Source: Leptodactylus fallax (lineage: Eukaryota; Chordata; Amphibia; Anura; Leptodactylidae). From it: 64,000 nt of DNA. The position numbers and the translations under genes are program-made. The notes below the pieces were generated by a model, which did not search any database, had not been told where the DNA came from, and saw only the letters and a list, made by a program, of their open reading frames with translations. Within the stretch, counting starts at the first letter, position 1, and every line of letters starts with the position of its first letter. The stretch is from NCBI GenBank assembly GCA_947044405.1, contig CAMRHE010000360.1:1725001-1789000 (forward strand). The letters are read 5' to 3'. Shown here one piece after another: positions 31,301-46,300 of this stretch.

Positions 31301-34300
31301 CTGAAAAACAGGAAAGAGCGACGGACTTTGTCAGGAGCAATTCACATCAGCATCAGAGGAGCTCAGCATTGCTCAGGGTGCCCTTCACCATTATGTGTAG
31401 AGGGTTAACAGCGCCACTCCTGTCCACAGAGTATGTCTGGTATTGCAGAATTCTCTTGAATGGAGATGAGCTGTAATACCAGACACAGCCTATACAAAAG
31501 GGTGGCGCCGTTTCTGGAAAAAAAAAAAAGCGGAGCCTTGTTTTTATTGCGTGACAAGTCCTTTGAACCTCACTCTCCTGCTCTGGTAAAGGCAGGGGGA
31601 CATGTAGGGAGATATGATGGACTCGCCCGCGTCCACCATTGGTGTCCAGTGACTGCACTGTAGGTGTGTACAAGTCACCGTTGTGGGCTGTGGGGGCCAC
31701 GAGTCCAGATCACTACATGTCATACCTGTCACTTCTTTTAGATGTTTTTAATAAAGAAAGGAAACCACAAGGAGATTTGTGTCCTGTATATGCAGATGTT
31801 CTTACACAGGTCACATGTACATTGGTGTGGTAAGTTAGTGAACCTCCCTGCACCAAGCACACGCCATCATTACCTTTCATCAGTCCACCTGGCTCTTCAG
31901 CTAAAAGTACAGTCCACCAAAATCCATCAGGATTCCAGTGCTGGGCAAAAACTGAAAAAGCTAATGTGAACAGAGTTTAAAGGGAGTCTGTCACCGGAAT
32001 ATCACCCCAGGCCACAGATTTAGTTTAGGGTCACCTGAATCCAGCGGTGTTTCCCTTTGTGTCTGTATGCGAGACCTTGTTGTTGTTGATATGCGCATTA
32101 GTTCTTTAGAGTAACAAGGGCGTTGTCATTGCTCCCGGTAAGCGGCAATGTCCTCATTGCTCCAAAGAGTTCATTTGCATATTCACAAATACATTAATAT
32201 CTCGGCACTGGAGGTTCCGACTCACAAGGGAAGGAAACACCGCCAGAGACGTAGCTAAGAAAGTGGCATCTGGCTGCCCAAGTAGTCACGTTTTCGCAAT
32301 CACTTTTAACTTAAGATGGCTGATACTAGAAACGGTCATCTGACATGGGGCATGGAGATACTCTACACATGGCGACAGTCAACAAGACAATTGTCCAATG
32401 GCCAGCAAGTGTAGCGCATGTGCCCCTTGTAATATACAAAATCCTTACCATCAAAGTCAACTCTTCCATCCCCATTCAGGTCTACATCGTGAATAATTTC
32501 CTGGACTTCACTCGGATTCAGCGGTTCTCCTAAGAAACTCTGAGCAGCGTCTCGTAGTTCTAGACCGCTAATATGGCCGTCTCCATTCATATCAAACTGG
32601 GAGACAAATTGAAGAAAAAAGTGTTAAGACAAAAACTAGTGGAGAGTCACTGCACTGAAATAGATGTATGAGATCAGAATAAACATTGTGCCTCTCTGGT
32701 CTGTAGGTTGTGTCTGGTATTGCAGCATGTGCTTGAATGAGACTGAGCTGCAAGGCTAGACCCATCCAATGGTTGAGTGTGGTGCCGTAATCTCATCCAT
32801 GCGCTGCTATAGTGTAATGATAGTGATTTCACTGGTTGGTTCTCTTTCTAGATTTATTCAGTAGGGTGTGAGGGGTAGTGTCCGGTATGTCTGTGTGACC
32901 CGATAGAATGTGACCCCATAAAAAATACTGTTGGCAAATTCCCCAATAAATAATACTGCAAGGTAAATGCCCTATAAAAATACTGCCAGCAAAGATCCCC
33001 AATAAATAGCACTGCAAGCAGTGACCGCATAAATAATACTGCCAGCAGATTCCCCAATAAATAAAACTACTATCAACATGACCCCATAAAAAAAATACTG
33101 CAACCAGAGTGCACGCCTTAAACTGTACCAGCAGAATTCCCCTCAAAAACAATACTGCTAGGGTATGTTCACACTGAGTTTTTTGTAAGCTGAAAAAATC
33201 TGCTTCAGGAGTTTGGAAACTGTTTTTTGACTTTTTTTTTTTTTTTTACATGATGCGTTTTTTTTTTCTCAGTTTTTGCTGTTTTTTTTTTTGCTCCAGC
33301 ACACTGTATGGACCTGGAAACTTCTCTTTAAAAAAACGCTTGTGGTTTTTGCAAAAACCGCGTCGCGTTTTTTCCGCCTCCCATTGATTTCAATGTGTAT
33401 TTTACATCAGATCAGGTGACTTTTTTTTTTTCCTCTAGCTGAAAGACTCAGCTAGAGGAGAAAAACTGCTACTGACTCCAATTAAAATGAATGGGAGGCA
33501 TTTTTTGAGGCGGTTTTCACCTCCAAATCAGCCTGCAAAAAACTCTATGTGAATATACCCTTAGTGTGAATAGTGACCCCATAAGTGCACTATTAGCAGA
33601 ATATATTATACTGCAGATAAAATGAGCCCAGAATAAATACTGTCAGGAAAGTTTCACAATAATACATAATACCGCAAGCAAAAAATCAACCATTTTTTGT
33701 TATGTGCCAAAATTTCCAGTTTAGCCGGTTTACGCCCCTGTTCTCGGGGTGCAGCTAATGTGGGCATTAGATTTTTTTGTAAGAATCTGGTGATGACACA
33801 AGCTAAGTCTTCTCACTTCTCTAAATGCGATCTTCAGCTCTCGCACTCCCACCATATTCTCTGTCTCTGCCAACATCTTCGGTCCAATCAGTTCGACAAA
33901 ATCTTCAAAGTCCACACGACCGCCCACTATAAAAAAAAAATCACATAAGAAGGTTAGGAGGAGGCTACACCTTACCAATGCACTGTATACAGCTCAGGAT
34001 ATATAGAGGCCATTATACTGTACAGGAGATGTGAAAAGCGGTGAGCACGATCACTATTACAATAGCAAAAAGTGTAACTCTCCCAATACATGAAAATATG
34101 GGCCTAAAATCTCCATAAAGTAATATTCACTTATAGACAGAAAGAAAATTCGACCCTAAGAATTGGTTGAAGTCCTGTCCTTAAGCTTTCTCAGTGTGAT
34201 GTAATGATGAGATAGGGAGGTGAAGACAATATTACAGCCAAAGGAGAAGGTTAGTGCGGAAACTGGACAAATGAGCACAGGCTCTAGGACCCTATTGGGC

Positions 34301-37300
34301 ACCACACGTGGATACAAGATGAGATACGGCAGGACATGGAGGTATACAGGTTCTGTATGGTATCCTGCAGTACATTTACCACACATGTTACAGCTGGGCC
34401 TGTAGCCTGGATACAAGATGAGATACGGCACGACATGGAGGTATACAGGTTCTGTATGGTATCCTGCAGTATATTTACCACAGATGTTACAGCTGGGCCT
34501 GTAGTCTGGATACAAGATGAGATACGGCAGGACATGGAGGTATACAGGTTCTGTATGGTATCCTGCAGTATATTTACCACAGATGTTACAGCTGGACCTT
34601 TAGTCTGGATACAAGATGAGATACGGCAGGACATGGAGGTATACAGGTTCTGTATGGTATCCTGCAGTACATTTACCACAGATGTTACAGCCGGACCTGT
34701 AGTCTGGATACAAGATGAGATACGGCAGGACATGGAGGTATACAGGTTCTGTATGGTATCCTGCAGTACATTTACCACAGATGTTACAGCCGGGCCTGTA
34801 GTCTGGATACAAGATGAGATACGGCAGGACATGGAGGTATACAGGTTCTGTATGGTATCCTGCAGTACATTTACCACAGATGTTACAGCTGGGCCTGTAG
34901 CCTGGATACAAGATGAGATACGGCAGGACATGGAGGTATACAGGTTCTGTATGGTATCCTGCAGTATATTTACCACAGATGTTACAGCTGGACCTTTAGT
35001 CTGGATACAAGATGAGATACGGCAGGACATGGAGGTATACAGGCTCTGTATGGTATCCTGCAGTACATTTACCACAGATGTTACAGCCGGACCTGTAGTC
35101 TGGATACAAGATGAGATACGGCAGGACATGGAGGTATACAGGTTCTGTATGGTATCCTGCAGTATATTTACCACAGATGTTACAGCCGGGCCTGTAGTCT
35201 GGATACAAGATGAGATACGGCAGGACATGGAGGTATACAGGTTCTGTATGGTATCCTGCAGTACATTTACCACAGATGTTACAGCTGGGCCTATAGTCTG
35301 GATACAAGATGAGATACGGCAGGACATGGAGGTATACAGGTTCTGTATGGTATCCTGCAGTACATTTACCACACATGTTACAGCTGGGCCTGTAGTCTGG
35401 ATACAAGATGAGATACGGCAGGACATGGAGGTATACAGGTTCTGTATGGTATCCTGCAGTACATTTACCACAGATGTTACAGCTGGGCCTGTAGCCTGGA
35501 TACAAGATGAGATATGGCAGGACATGGAGGTATACAGGTTCTGTATGGTATCCTGCAGTATATTTACCACAGATGTTACAGCTGGGCCTGTAGTCTGGAT
35601 ACAAGATGAGATACGGCAGGACATGGAGGTATACAGGTTCTGTATGGTATCCTGCAGTACATTTACCACAGATGTTACAGCTGGGCCTTTAGATCCTGCA
35701 TACTTGTAGGTTGCCAAAGCAATGATGAAATGAAGATAAATCTGGTTTCAGGGCAGGACATAGAAGTGTTATATTCTGGTGGAGATATTGCTAGAAAACC
35801 CTTGTGTGTGGGTGAGCATTATCCTGCTGAAAAATGCCAGTTGTCCGCCCCGCCATGAGAGACAACACTTGAGGTGTCAGGATGTCCGGTACATAACACT
35901 GAGCTGCTAGTGTCCCTCATATCACTACTAGGGGGTGACTGACTGTCATATATGATAGTTCCCCACATCATCACACCAGCAGGGGGCAGAGTGTCACAGG
36001 ATTGAAGCGCTCACCATGAGGCCTCCATACTCCAACCTCACAGTCAGATCCCAAACAAAACCTAGATTTGTTGCTAAAAATGATCCAGTCTGTACAATCC
36101 AGATTTCTTGACACCACTGCCGATGAAGGTGACAGTGACTGTCAATGACAGGACACATATCGGGCACCGTGATACCAAATTTTCTTCTGCTAAGTGCCTG
36201 GAAACCGTGCAGACAGAGATGGGGGGTGTATTGAAAGGGCCACCCATCCTGCTTTTTTTTCAGTCCAATCATGCGACCCTTCTCTATATCGGTGAATTAG
36301 GCAAAATGTCTTCAGGTGCATGATAGAGGCATGTCTAGCAGCCAACAAGCTCTAAATACCAAGAGGTACACTACCCAATAGTAACCTCTGAGAGTATTTT
36401 TATAGGGCAACAGCGAAGCACTCTTACGCCCTCTTGTGGAAAGACCAAACCTGTAATCATTTACATATCTGCTGGAGAGTTTTGCAGCAATCTGACATTT
36501 CTATCTGGGTGCAGTATTTTTTGTCAATGAGTCCTACAAAAAGTCTGAGTTAACACAAGTCACCATATATAATAGAGATAAGTATATCTAAAAGAATCTA
36601 CTACATATAATATAAAGCAGTATATATAAGACAATCCACCATATATAATACACTATGTATAATAGAAATCAGTATATAAAATATAAACCACATATATAAT
36701 ATATGCCAGTATACAGTGCCTTGCCAAAGTCTTCATACCCCTTGACCTTTGTCACTTTTTGTCATCTTACAACCACAAACTTCTTGAGATTTTCAGTGAT
36801 AACCAACACAAGGAATCAGATAATTGTGAAGTTGAAGGAAAATGATACAAGGTTATCAACATTCTAATCAAATAAAAATCAGAAAAGTGTGACGTGCAAA
36901 AGTCTTTAGCCCCCCTATATCAGTACTTTGTAGAGCCGACTTTCACTGCAGTTACAGCTACAAGTCTTTTGGGCTCTGTCTCTACCAGCTTTGCACATCT
37001 AGAGATGAGATTTCTGCCCCTTCTTCTTCTTCTTTGCAGCCAGATTGGATGGAGCGTCTGTGAGCAGCAATTTTCATGTCTTGCCACAGATGCTCAATGG
37101 GATTTAGGTCTGGACTGTGACTGGGCCATTCTAACACAGGAATATTCTGTGATCTAAACCATCCCCTGGAGCTCGGGCTGTAGGTTTAGGGTCATTGTCT
37201 TGCTGGAAGGTGAATCTCCTTCCCAGTCTCAAGTCTTTTGCAGCCTCCAACAGGTTTTCTTCCAGGATTGCCCGGTATTTAGCTCCATCCATCTTGCCAT

Positions 37301-40300
37301 CAGCTCTGACCAGCTTCCCTGTCCCCCCAGCATGGTGCTTCCCCCTATGTGTCACAGTGGGGATGACGGTGTGTTCAGGGGGATGAGCAGGGTTACTTTT
37401 CCGCCACACATAGTGCTTTACATTTCGGCCAACTTTGGTCTCATCTGGCCAGAGCACCTTCTTCCACATGTTTGCTGTGTCCCCTATATGACTTGTGGCA
37501 AACTGCAGATGGCACTTCTTATGTCTTTCTTACAACAATGGTTTTCTTCTTGCCACTCTTCCATAAAGGCCAGATTTGTGGGGTGCACAGTGACTTCTAG
37601 TTGTCCTGTGGACAGATTCTCCCTGTACCTGAGCTGTGGATTTCTGCAGCTCCTCCAGAGTCACCATGGGCCTCTTGGCTGCTTCTCTGACCAGTGCTCT
37701 CCTTGCTAGATCTGTCAGTTTAGGTGGACGGCCATGTCATGGTAGGTTTGCAGTTGTAGAATACTTTTTCCATTTTTGGATGATGGATTGAGCAGCTCCT
37801 TGGGATGCTCCAAGCTTGGGACATGTTTTTATAACCTAACCCTGTTTTAAACTTCTCCACAACTTTATCTCTGACCTGTCTGGTGAGTTTCTTGGTCTTC
37901 ATGATGCTGTTTGTTCACTAGTGTTCTCTAACAAACCACTGAGGCCTTCACAGAACAGGTGTATTTATACTGAGACTACATTACACACAGCCGGACTCTA
38001 TTATCTCATTAAGTGACTTCTGAAGGTAATTGCGTGCACTGGATTTTATTTAGGGGTATCAGAGTTCAGGGGGCTGAATACTTTTGCACTTCACACTTTC
38101 CAGTTTTTTATTTAATTCAAATTTTGAATACCATGTATCATTTTCCTTCCACTTCACAATTATCTGCTACTTTGTGTTGGTTATCACTTAAAATCTCAAT
38201 AAAATACATTTAAGTTTGTGGTTTAAGGTGACAAAATGTGAAAAAGTTCAAGGGGTATGAAGACTTTTGCAAATTTAAAATACTATACATTGTTCAACAA
38301 AACACCCTGTTTCCCAGTGATAGTTTCTTGCCATATAAACACTTTCCTAATATACTGTCTTAAGAATCTCAACATCTTGCATGAGGGTTTTTATCCAGGT
38401 ACCTTTTCTCTGCACCTTCTAGTACTTTGTGAGTGTTCAGGAGATGTCTCTGAATATTTCAGACAATTGTTATAAGATGTGTCTTCTCCTAGGGCCAGAA
38501 CCTCTGGTATCCCATACAATAATGGAGAGAGGTGAGACCCACACTCACTTTTACTAGAGGGAGGATTTTCTCAGCCTAAAAGCCTGTACAGACACAAGCT
38601 ATATAGAGAGGTATATAGAGCTATAGCACTGTATACCAGTGCCTTAGAAGTGCTAAACAAGTGCTATATGTCTGTAAAGAAGAACATTGCCACTGAGGCT
38701 TTTAGGCTGGGAGAATTCTCTGGTAAGAGGGCGAGTTGTTTCCCTGTATACCGAGGCCCTGGGTTCAAGACCCTGCAGAGACATCATATAAAAATTCCCT
38801 ACAATATTTAGAGGCATCTCTGCAGTGTTGCGAGAGTTTCGGGAGGTGACGGTCTCTCTCCACAGAAGTAGGAGGGGGGGGGCATTTCCTTCTGGCCGGA
38901 GAGAGAAGCTTCCTGTCAATAAAGAATGGGCAAAAATGGCATAAAAGATGTTGAAACTTTAATGACTGTAAATTAGTAAAGTTTTTATATAGCAAAAAAA
39001 AAAACCCCTAAGCAACCTCTTTAAGGGAAATTACTGATAATGTGTGAATGTTATTGTAATCCAGGCAAATCTGATGACATTTAAGAGGGGTGAATACTTT
39101 TGCAAGTCTCTGTAGTGTTAGGTATGGTATCTCAGTTGCTGATCATTAAAGGGGTTGTCCAGGATATGAAGGTAATTGATATTGATACCTACAGGATAAA
39201 TCAGTAGTCAAGATCCGAAACACAGATCCCATCCCGATCAGCTGTTTTGACTGCCAGAAGCCATATACTAGGTGTACGGCCGGTAGCAGCCCTATTCCTT
39301 GTCAAGTGATTAGGCGCGGAGCCACTGCTACTGTGTATGGATAGGAAGCTGTATACAGTGTACAGAGCTCAGTATAGTATAGCTATGACACCTGGAACTG
39401 CAGCCCCCCTCCCAGTCCCTTGAATAGGAGCAGAGCTGCTTGCGGCTGTATACCTAGTATATGGCTTCCAGTGGCCAAAACAGCTAATTTGAATGGGGTT
39501 TGGGTGTTGGACCCCCGACTGATCCAATACTGATGGATATCAGTATGAATTAACTTCAGATCCTAGACAACCCCTTTAATGATCAGCATACCTCCCAACC
39601 ATCCCGGATTGGGGGTCCTGTCCTGATGTCCCGGTCGGCGGGAGGTCTGTCCCAGTTTCAGCTCATAAGTTGAATACAATGGTGAAGCAGGAGCCGTCCC
39701 CTATTTCACCACTGTTCTCCGACCACGGGAGCTGTTGACTCCAGCCACGGAGTCAACATAGAAGTGGGTGGAGCTAATTTTGCCATGGCGCGCTAATCAT
39801 GCCACACATTCTGTCCCTCCTTCTGTCCTTTGAGCAACTCAGATAACATACCTAACACTGCAGAGCCTTGCAAAAATATTTACCCCCCCCCCCTTAAAAG
39901 TCATCAAATTTGCCTGTATTACAATAACATTCATAGACATTGCCCCAGGAGGTATTTTTACTGCAGAATTAGACAAACATGGCTGCTTGTTTACAAAGAC
40001 AGATCCACACCAGCCCATTGGCTGTATGTACTATAGAGCTGAGCTGCAATATGAACATTTCCATTGACACTTGTGCACACATGAGCAACCTGCTGTGCCA
40101 TTCATATGCAGTCTGCACACGGGAGGCCAAATCTGTACATGATTATGGGGGAGGCCATCTTGTCTGAGCTTCGCTGCTCTGCTAACAGCATTTAGTGATC
40201 TGCTTTACAGCACAGACATGGCCATAGGCAGCAATAGACTGAAACCGACTCATTAAGGGTGGATTCACACTTGTGCCCGGAGTCCGTCCGCCGCGAATCC

Positions 40301-43300
40301 GACCTAAATGTCGGAAAAAAGGATAGGGAAAGGATTGGGAAAGGTTTGAGACGCATTGCTTAAAACCCCATTCACTTCTATGGGTTTTTAAAGCAATGCG
40401 CGGGTGTGCAATTGTACCCTCTGTGCCTCGAAGCCGTTTTTTTTTCGTGGGACACAAAGTCCTGCATGTCTGACTTTGTTTCGGACGGAAAAAAGCAGCT
40501 TCGACATTTAGGTCAGATTCGCGACAGACGGACTCCGGGCGCAAGTGTGAACCCACCCTGAGGTATATTGGAAAGTTTTCTAGACATGCTCTGTGCAGGG
40601 AGGGGGAGGAGATAAGCTGTGACATCATCTATTGTAAGATTTGTTATTTATAGAGGTGTTATCTTCTATTGTAATCCTGTCTGTGAGATAAATGAGGTGA
40701 CTGCTGCAATGAAAACCCCTGCAAATTACCAGGATGATCGAGTGGGTGATGATTTTTTTTATGGAAGGCACTCGGGTCACTCTCGATGACATCCAAGTGG
40801 CTTCTGTGATTTACACATTTATGTTCTATAGGACCTGCTCTATAATTAGTGGATCGGAACAGAGCATTGGAGCCTCGCTCAGACGGCGCACTCGGTTGTG
40901 TGCATGGGACCTTAGGCTTAGTGGCCAGAGTGCAAATTGCAGAATTTGGTACTCTTTTAAAATACAAATAGATTAGTGACATGGAAACAAAAAAAGTATA
41001 TATCAAAAATTCTTCAAAAATATGTTTACAAAAAAACTTGGTTTAAAAAATAGTTAATTTTCTGGTGATACCTTCCCTTTAAGGGCGTACTGGTGTGTAA
41101 TAACACGTGTCATGTAATCCAGAGGAATCTGTTGACTTCTTTTAGGGGGTTGAATAATTTTACAAGGCACTGCCTATGTGCAAGTATAATTCTACAAGCC
41201 ACAGCACTAATGTATAAGATGTTTTATGGATTTAGGAAAAGACTTTTCTGTCCTTATTTGCACCCTCAGGGGTAAAGTGAAATGTCACCCGCCAGGGGTC
41301 CTCCAATTCCCAGTGAATGAGATTATTGGTGCTTGTCCCCAGTGAAGAGCTAAATCTGATGATTGTGGTAATCCCGCTGCTAAAGCTCTTAATACCTAGT
41401 AATTGCTAATTGATCAGGGACTTCCCTTTTTTCAGGTTGCCATACATGTGACTTATCCAGAAATAGTCAACTTTTGTCAGTCTTGATCATGGGCCGTGTG
41501 TGGTATTGTAGCCTATTCCTGTAAATGTGGCTGGACTGCAATACTGCACGCTACCTGTAAACCAGGGTGGCGCTATTATTGGAGAAAAAAAGTTTTCATA
41601 GGGCTCCATCAGGTAACTCATTCTGCACAGAGGTAGGTAACAGATCCAAAATTTTAGTGGAGAAAACTAAAAGGCTGTGTGATGCTTGGTGCAGGACCTG
41701 AGGGGGCGGAGCATGACACAGAGGTTCTCTCTTTGTTCTAAGCTCCACCCCCTCAGCTCCTGCACTGAGCATTATACAATGTATCCATTTTGCCCAGAGT
41801 GTTACACTGTATGCTTGGTGGGTACCTCGAAAAAGGGACCATTGGGGCAGTTCGTTCACGGACTACACTATTACCTGTATTGCCCTGAAGGGGGCACTAA
41901 TAGTAGCAGAAATAATAAAGCAGAGCACTCACTCCTCATTTTTATATGCTGAGAGATCTCAATCAACTCCATTTCGGTTGGCATATATCCCATCGTCCTC
42001 ATGCACTCGCCCAGTTCTTTGTACCCAATGTATCCATCTTGATCAGCGTCAAACTCCAGAAAGGCAGCGTGTAGTTCTGAGAGAGGCGGCGAGTATGGGA
42101 AGAGAGGAGAAGACAAAGTCATGAACCGAACACAAGATACCTGAAGACAACTCCCGGCCGTCAAGATGGAATGGCTGACTCTGATCCATTTACCTAATTC
42201 TCATGCACATAGTGCAGATTGCTTTCCATGCAGAAATTGACTTATGAAGCACTTTTTAAAATTCGCAGTAAATCAATTTATTTAGTTTTTGGTGCAAATT
42301 TTAAAAAATTTGCTTCAAAATCCACATTTCAAAAGTTTCACTGAAATCCACATGTAGAGGTCTAGAAATCTGCACCAAAATCTGTGCCAGGTGGTGAGGA
42401 TTTTCCAGACAGGTTTTCATGTGTGTATATTCAGATTTTGGTACAGATTTTCTGCATGTAAATCCTGATAGGGTGCATGTACCATTAGGGTCGAGAGTGC
42501 ATGAAGATTTTACATGTGGAGAAATTCCACAACATAATCTATTTGTATTGATGTAAAAGAGAAATACTATTTCTTATGCACATGTTGCAAATTTTTTATT
42601 TTTTTTTTACATGGAAATTGATCTACTGTATGGTGCGGATGTCAATTGATTTCTTTTTTTCCCTGCACAAAAATAATTCTAAAAAACAGCCGCAAAAAAA
42701 CAATGTCAGAAGTCTTATGTGCCCCAAACCAAATTGCTATTTTCTGTTCATTTCACCTTCAAAAAATTGGAATTAAAAATGATCAAAAAGTCTTATGTAC
42801 CCCAAAACAGTGTCAATAAAAACTACAAAACATCAGGCAAAACACAAGCCCTCATAAAGTTACACTGATGAACAATTAAACATGTTATAGGTCTTAGAAT
42901 ATGGGGACAGAAACAATTTATTTAGTTAAAAAAAAAGAAAGTGTTAATACTATGTAAATGAAAAGAAAAAACATAAAAACTGTGGTATCATTGTAACTGT
43001 ACTGACCCCAGGGGTGTAACTATAGGGATTTAGCAGTAGTCTGGTGACACTAACCTATCTATCTGCAGGGCTGGGGTAATATGCTGGTTCTGGTGACCCT
43101 AACCTATCTATCTGCAGGGCTGGGGTGATATGCTGGTTCTGGTGACACTAACCTATCTATCTGCAGGGCTGTAGTGATATGCTGGTTCTGTTGACAGTAA
43201 CCTATCTATCTGCAGGGCTGGGGTGATATGCTTGGTCTGGTGACACTAACCTATCTATCTGCAGGGCTGGGGTGATGTGCTGGTTCTGGGGACACTAACC

Positions 43301-46300
43301 TATCTATCTGCAGGGCTGGGGAGATATGTTGGTTCTGGTGACACTAACATATCTATCTGCAGGGCTGGGGTGATATGCTGGTTCTGGTGACACTAACCTA
43401 TCTATCTGCAGGACTGGGGTGATATGCTGGTTCTGGTGACACTAACCTATCTATCTGCAGGGCTGGGGTGACATTCTGGTTCTGGTAACACTAACCTATC
43501 TAACTGCAGGGCTGGGGTGATATGCTGGTTCTGGTGACACTAACCTATCTATCTGCAGGGCTGGGGTGATATGCTGGTTCTGGTGACACTAACCTATCTA
43601 TCTGCAGGGCTGGGGTGATATGCTGGTTCTGGTGACACTAACCTATCTATCTGCAGGACTGGGGTGATATGTTGGTTCTGGTAACACTAACCTATCTATC
43701 TGCAGGGCTGGGGTGATATGCTGGTTCTGGTGACACTAACCTATCTATCTGAAGGCCTGGGGTGATATGCTGGTTCTGGTGACCCTAACCTATCTAACTG
43801 CAGGGCTGGGGTGATATGCTGGTTCTGGTGACACTAACCTATCTATCTGCAGGGCTGGGGTGATATGCTGGTTCTGGTGACACTAACCTATCTATCTGCA
43901 GGGCTGGGGTGATATGCTGGTTCTGGTGACACTAACCTATCTATCTGCAGGACTGGGGTGATATGTTGGTTCTGGTGACACTAACCTATCTATCTGCAGG
44001 ACTGGGGTGATATGCTGGGTCTGGTGACACTAACCTATCTATCTGCGGGGCTGGGGTGATATGCTGGTTCTGGTGACACTAACCTATCTATCTGCAGGGC
44101 TGGGGTGATATGCTGGTTCTGGTGACACTAACCTATCTATCTGCAGGACTGGGGTGATATGCTGGTTCTGGTGACACTAACCTATCTATCTGCAGGGCTG
44201 GGGTGACATTCTGGTTCTGGTAACACTAACCTATCTATCTGCAGGGCTGGGGTAATATGCTGGTTCTGGTGACACTAACCTATCTATCTGCAGGGCTGGG
44301 GTGATATGCTGGTTCTGGTGACACTAACCTATCTATCTGCAGGACTGGGGTGATATGTTGGTTCTGGTAACACTAACCTATCTATCTGCAGGGCTGGGGT
44401 GATATGCTGGGTCTGGTGACACTAACCTATCTATCTGCGGGGCTGGGGTGATATGCTGGTTCTGGTGACACTAACCTATCTATCTTCGGGGCTGGGGTGA
44501 TATGCTGGTTCTGCTGACAGGCTGCCTTTAAGGCGCTGTGACGTTTTCAGGGTTTTTTCCAACTTTATTGCAAAACAAATGTTTTCTTGTTTTCAGTTTT
44601 ATATTCAACATGGAAATAAAAGATAAAAAATGTAAAATTGTAATATAAAACTAATAGTGTTGACCTCTGACTGCTCTCCTGCTTACCAAGGATCACGGTA
44701 TTAAGCAAATACTGAGAATCACCGCAGAACCCCCGGGGTTACATAACAAGTTAATCATAAGCTTCTCAAGTAGAGACTCACCGTCCATTTCTTCCGGGGC
44801 CAAATCCCTTTCCTACATGGTAAAAAGAGTGGAGAACATTAGAAAGAGTTTACTTTAGTGTAGTATACTTCCTAGCACTACATAGAGTAGATATCTACAT
44901 TGTACACCACATCAATAGAAAACATGCTCATGACTATATCTATAGCATCTCCAAGCTGCAATACCACCCACAACCTAAGGACTATATTGGCGCTGTTCCA
45001 GAAAAAAGTCTTACAGTTAAAGCGACACTACCGACATTTTTGCTCCTTTCCCCAATATATATAATTCAACAATTATTACCTTAGTTATTGCTTTCTGTCT
45101 GGAAGTTCCTGGGATACTTCTGTACAGTTGGGCCCTAAAAATCTCTTTCTGACCTGCTGGGAATTACATGTCTTTCTGTGCTCTCCAAAAGTCACAACCT
45201 CAGCTTTTGTATGATACAACTGCACTGACTGTTCATAGTTACATAGTTAATACGGGTGAAAAAAAGACATATGTCCATCAGGCTCAGAGTCAGCAACTGG
45301 ACACTGCACACTGGGGTTGTCCGAAAATAGGCACTGGTGGCCTGTCACTACTAGGAGACATGCGTTATTATTATAGGGAGCCCAATAGTGAACATTGAGC
45401 CCCCCATTAAGTTGCACCCAGTAGACCTTGTGTTTGTTTCCAGCTTTCCATGGCCCTTAGAATAGTTGCTTACTCACTTGGCAGATAACACAGTTCCCCT
45501 GAAGGAGTCTTACACAGGGTCTCACTGCCCAGTATCTAAGTGGATAGGACCAACCAGAGCCTGTCTTCCTCTCTCCGAGGGCCCCATGGAAGCCACATTG
45601 ACAGCCTCTATAGCAATTGCCATCTCTTCCGGAACAATCGTGAAGCCCCACAAAAAGTGAAGACCTCCCAGCTTCCTTTTAGAGTGGTCAAATATTCCAG
45701 ATACTCCCACATCGTCCAGGCTCCTGGTCATATGATATGTGACATCTGCCCTTTATGTGCCAGTCAAGTCACAAAAATGGGGGCATGACCAGCATATTTT
45801 GTTCCCATGTCAAAGAAGGGGTCAAGTTGTGCCCCAGAAAAGGGTGTGACCACCCCAGACAGGGGTGGGAAAAAGTACAGTCTATATAGTGAGTACGTGA
45901 AAATGGTGATGTAGGAGACAACTTCATTGTGGGGAAGAGGAGCTTCATAATGCTAAGATGGGGAGACCTTGTGTATAGACATACTGGTCTGCCTGGGGCC
46001 AAAGATTTGTGTGAAACCAGTCTTAAGGGGCCCCGTGCATGGGGATAATTGGTGAAGACATGACTGATAACTATTCATGAATACATATATATGACACACA
46101 TGACGCATGATGTACCCGTCATACAGATCAGGACATGGTCACTGCTACACATCTAATGAGATGGAGAAAAAAAAAAAAAAAAACTTCTAAAGGGGCTGTC
46201 CATATACTCAAGAAGGGCATAGACACCATAGAGTCAGAGCGGAAAGTGACTACAGAGCATCACCTCTCATTCTGGTCGACTTGGGGCTCTGTGGCAGACT

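Noticed and set aside
34284..35717. Open frames of 477 and 457 codons on opposite strands
   Set aside because: They are produced by the 99-bp tandem repeat with a period divisible by three inside a CABP4 intron; no start or splice context and no resemblance to a protein family.
29275..44520. Regular repeats that might suggest CRISPR arrays
   Set aside because: Units are contiguous without unique spacers, the genome is eukaryotic, and no cas gene is present.
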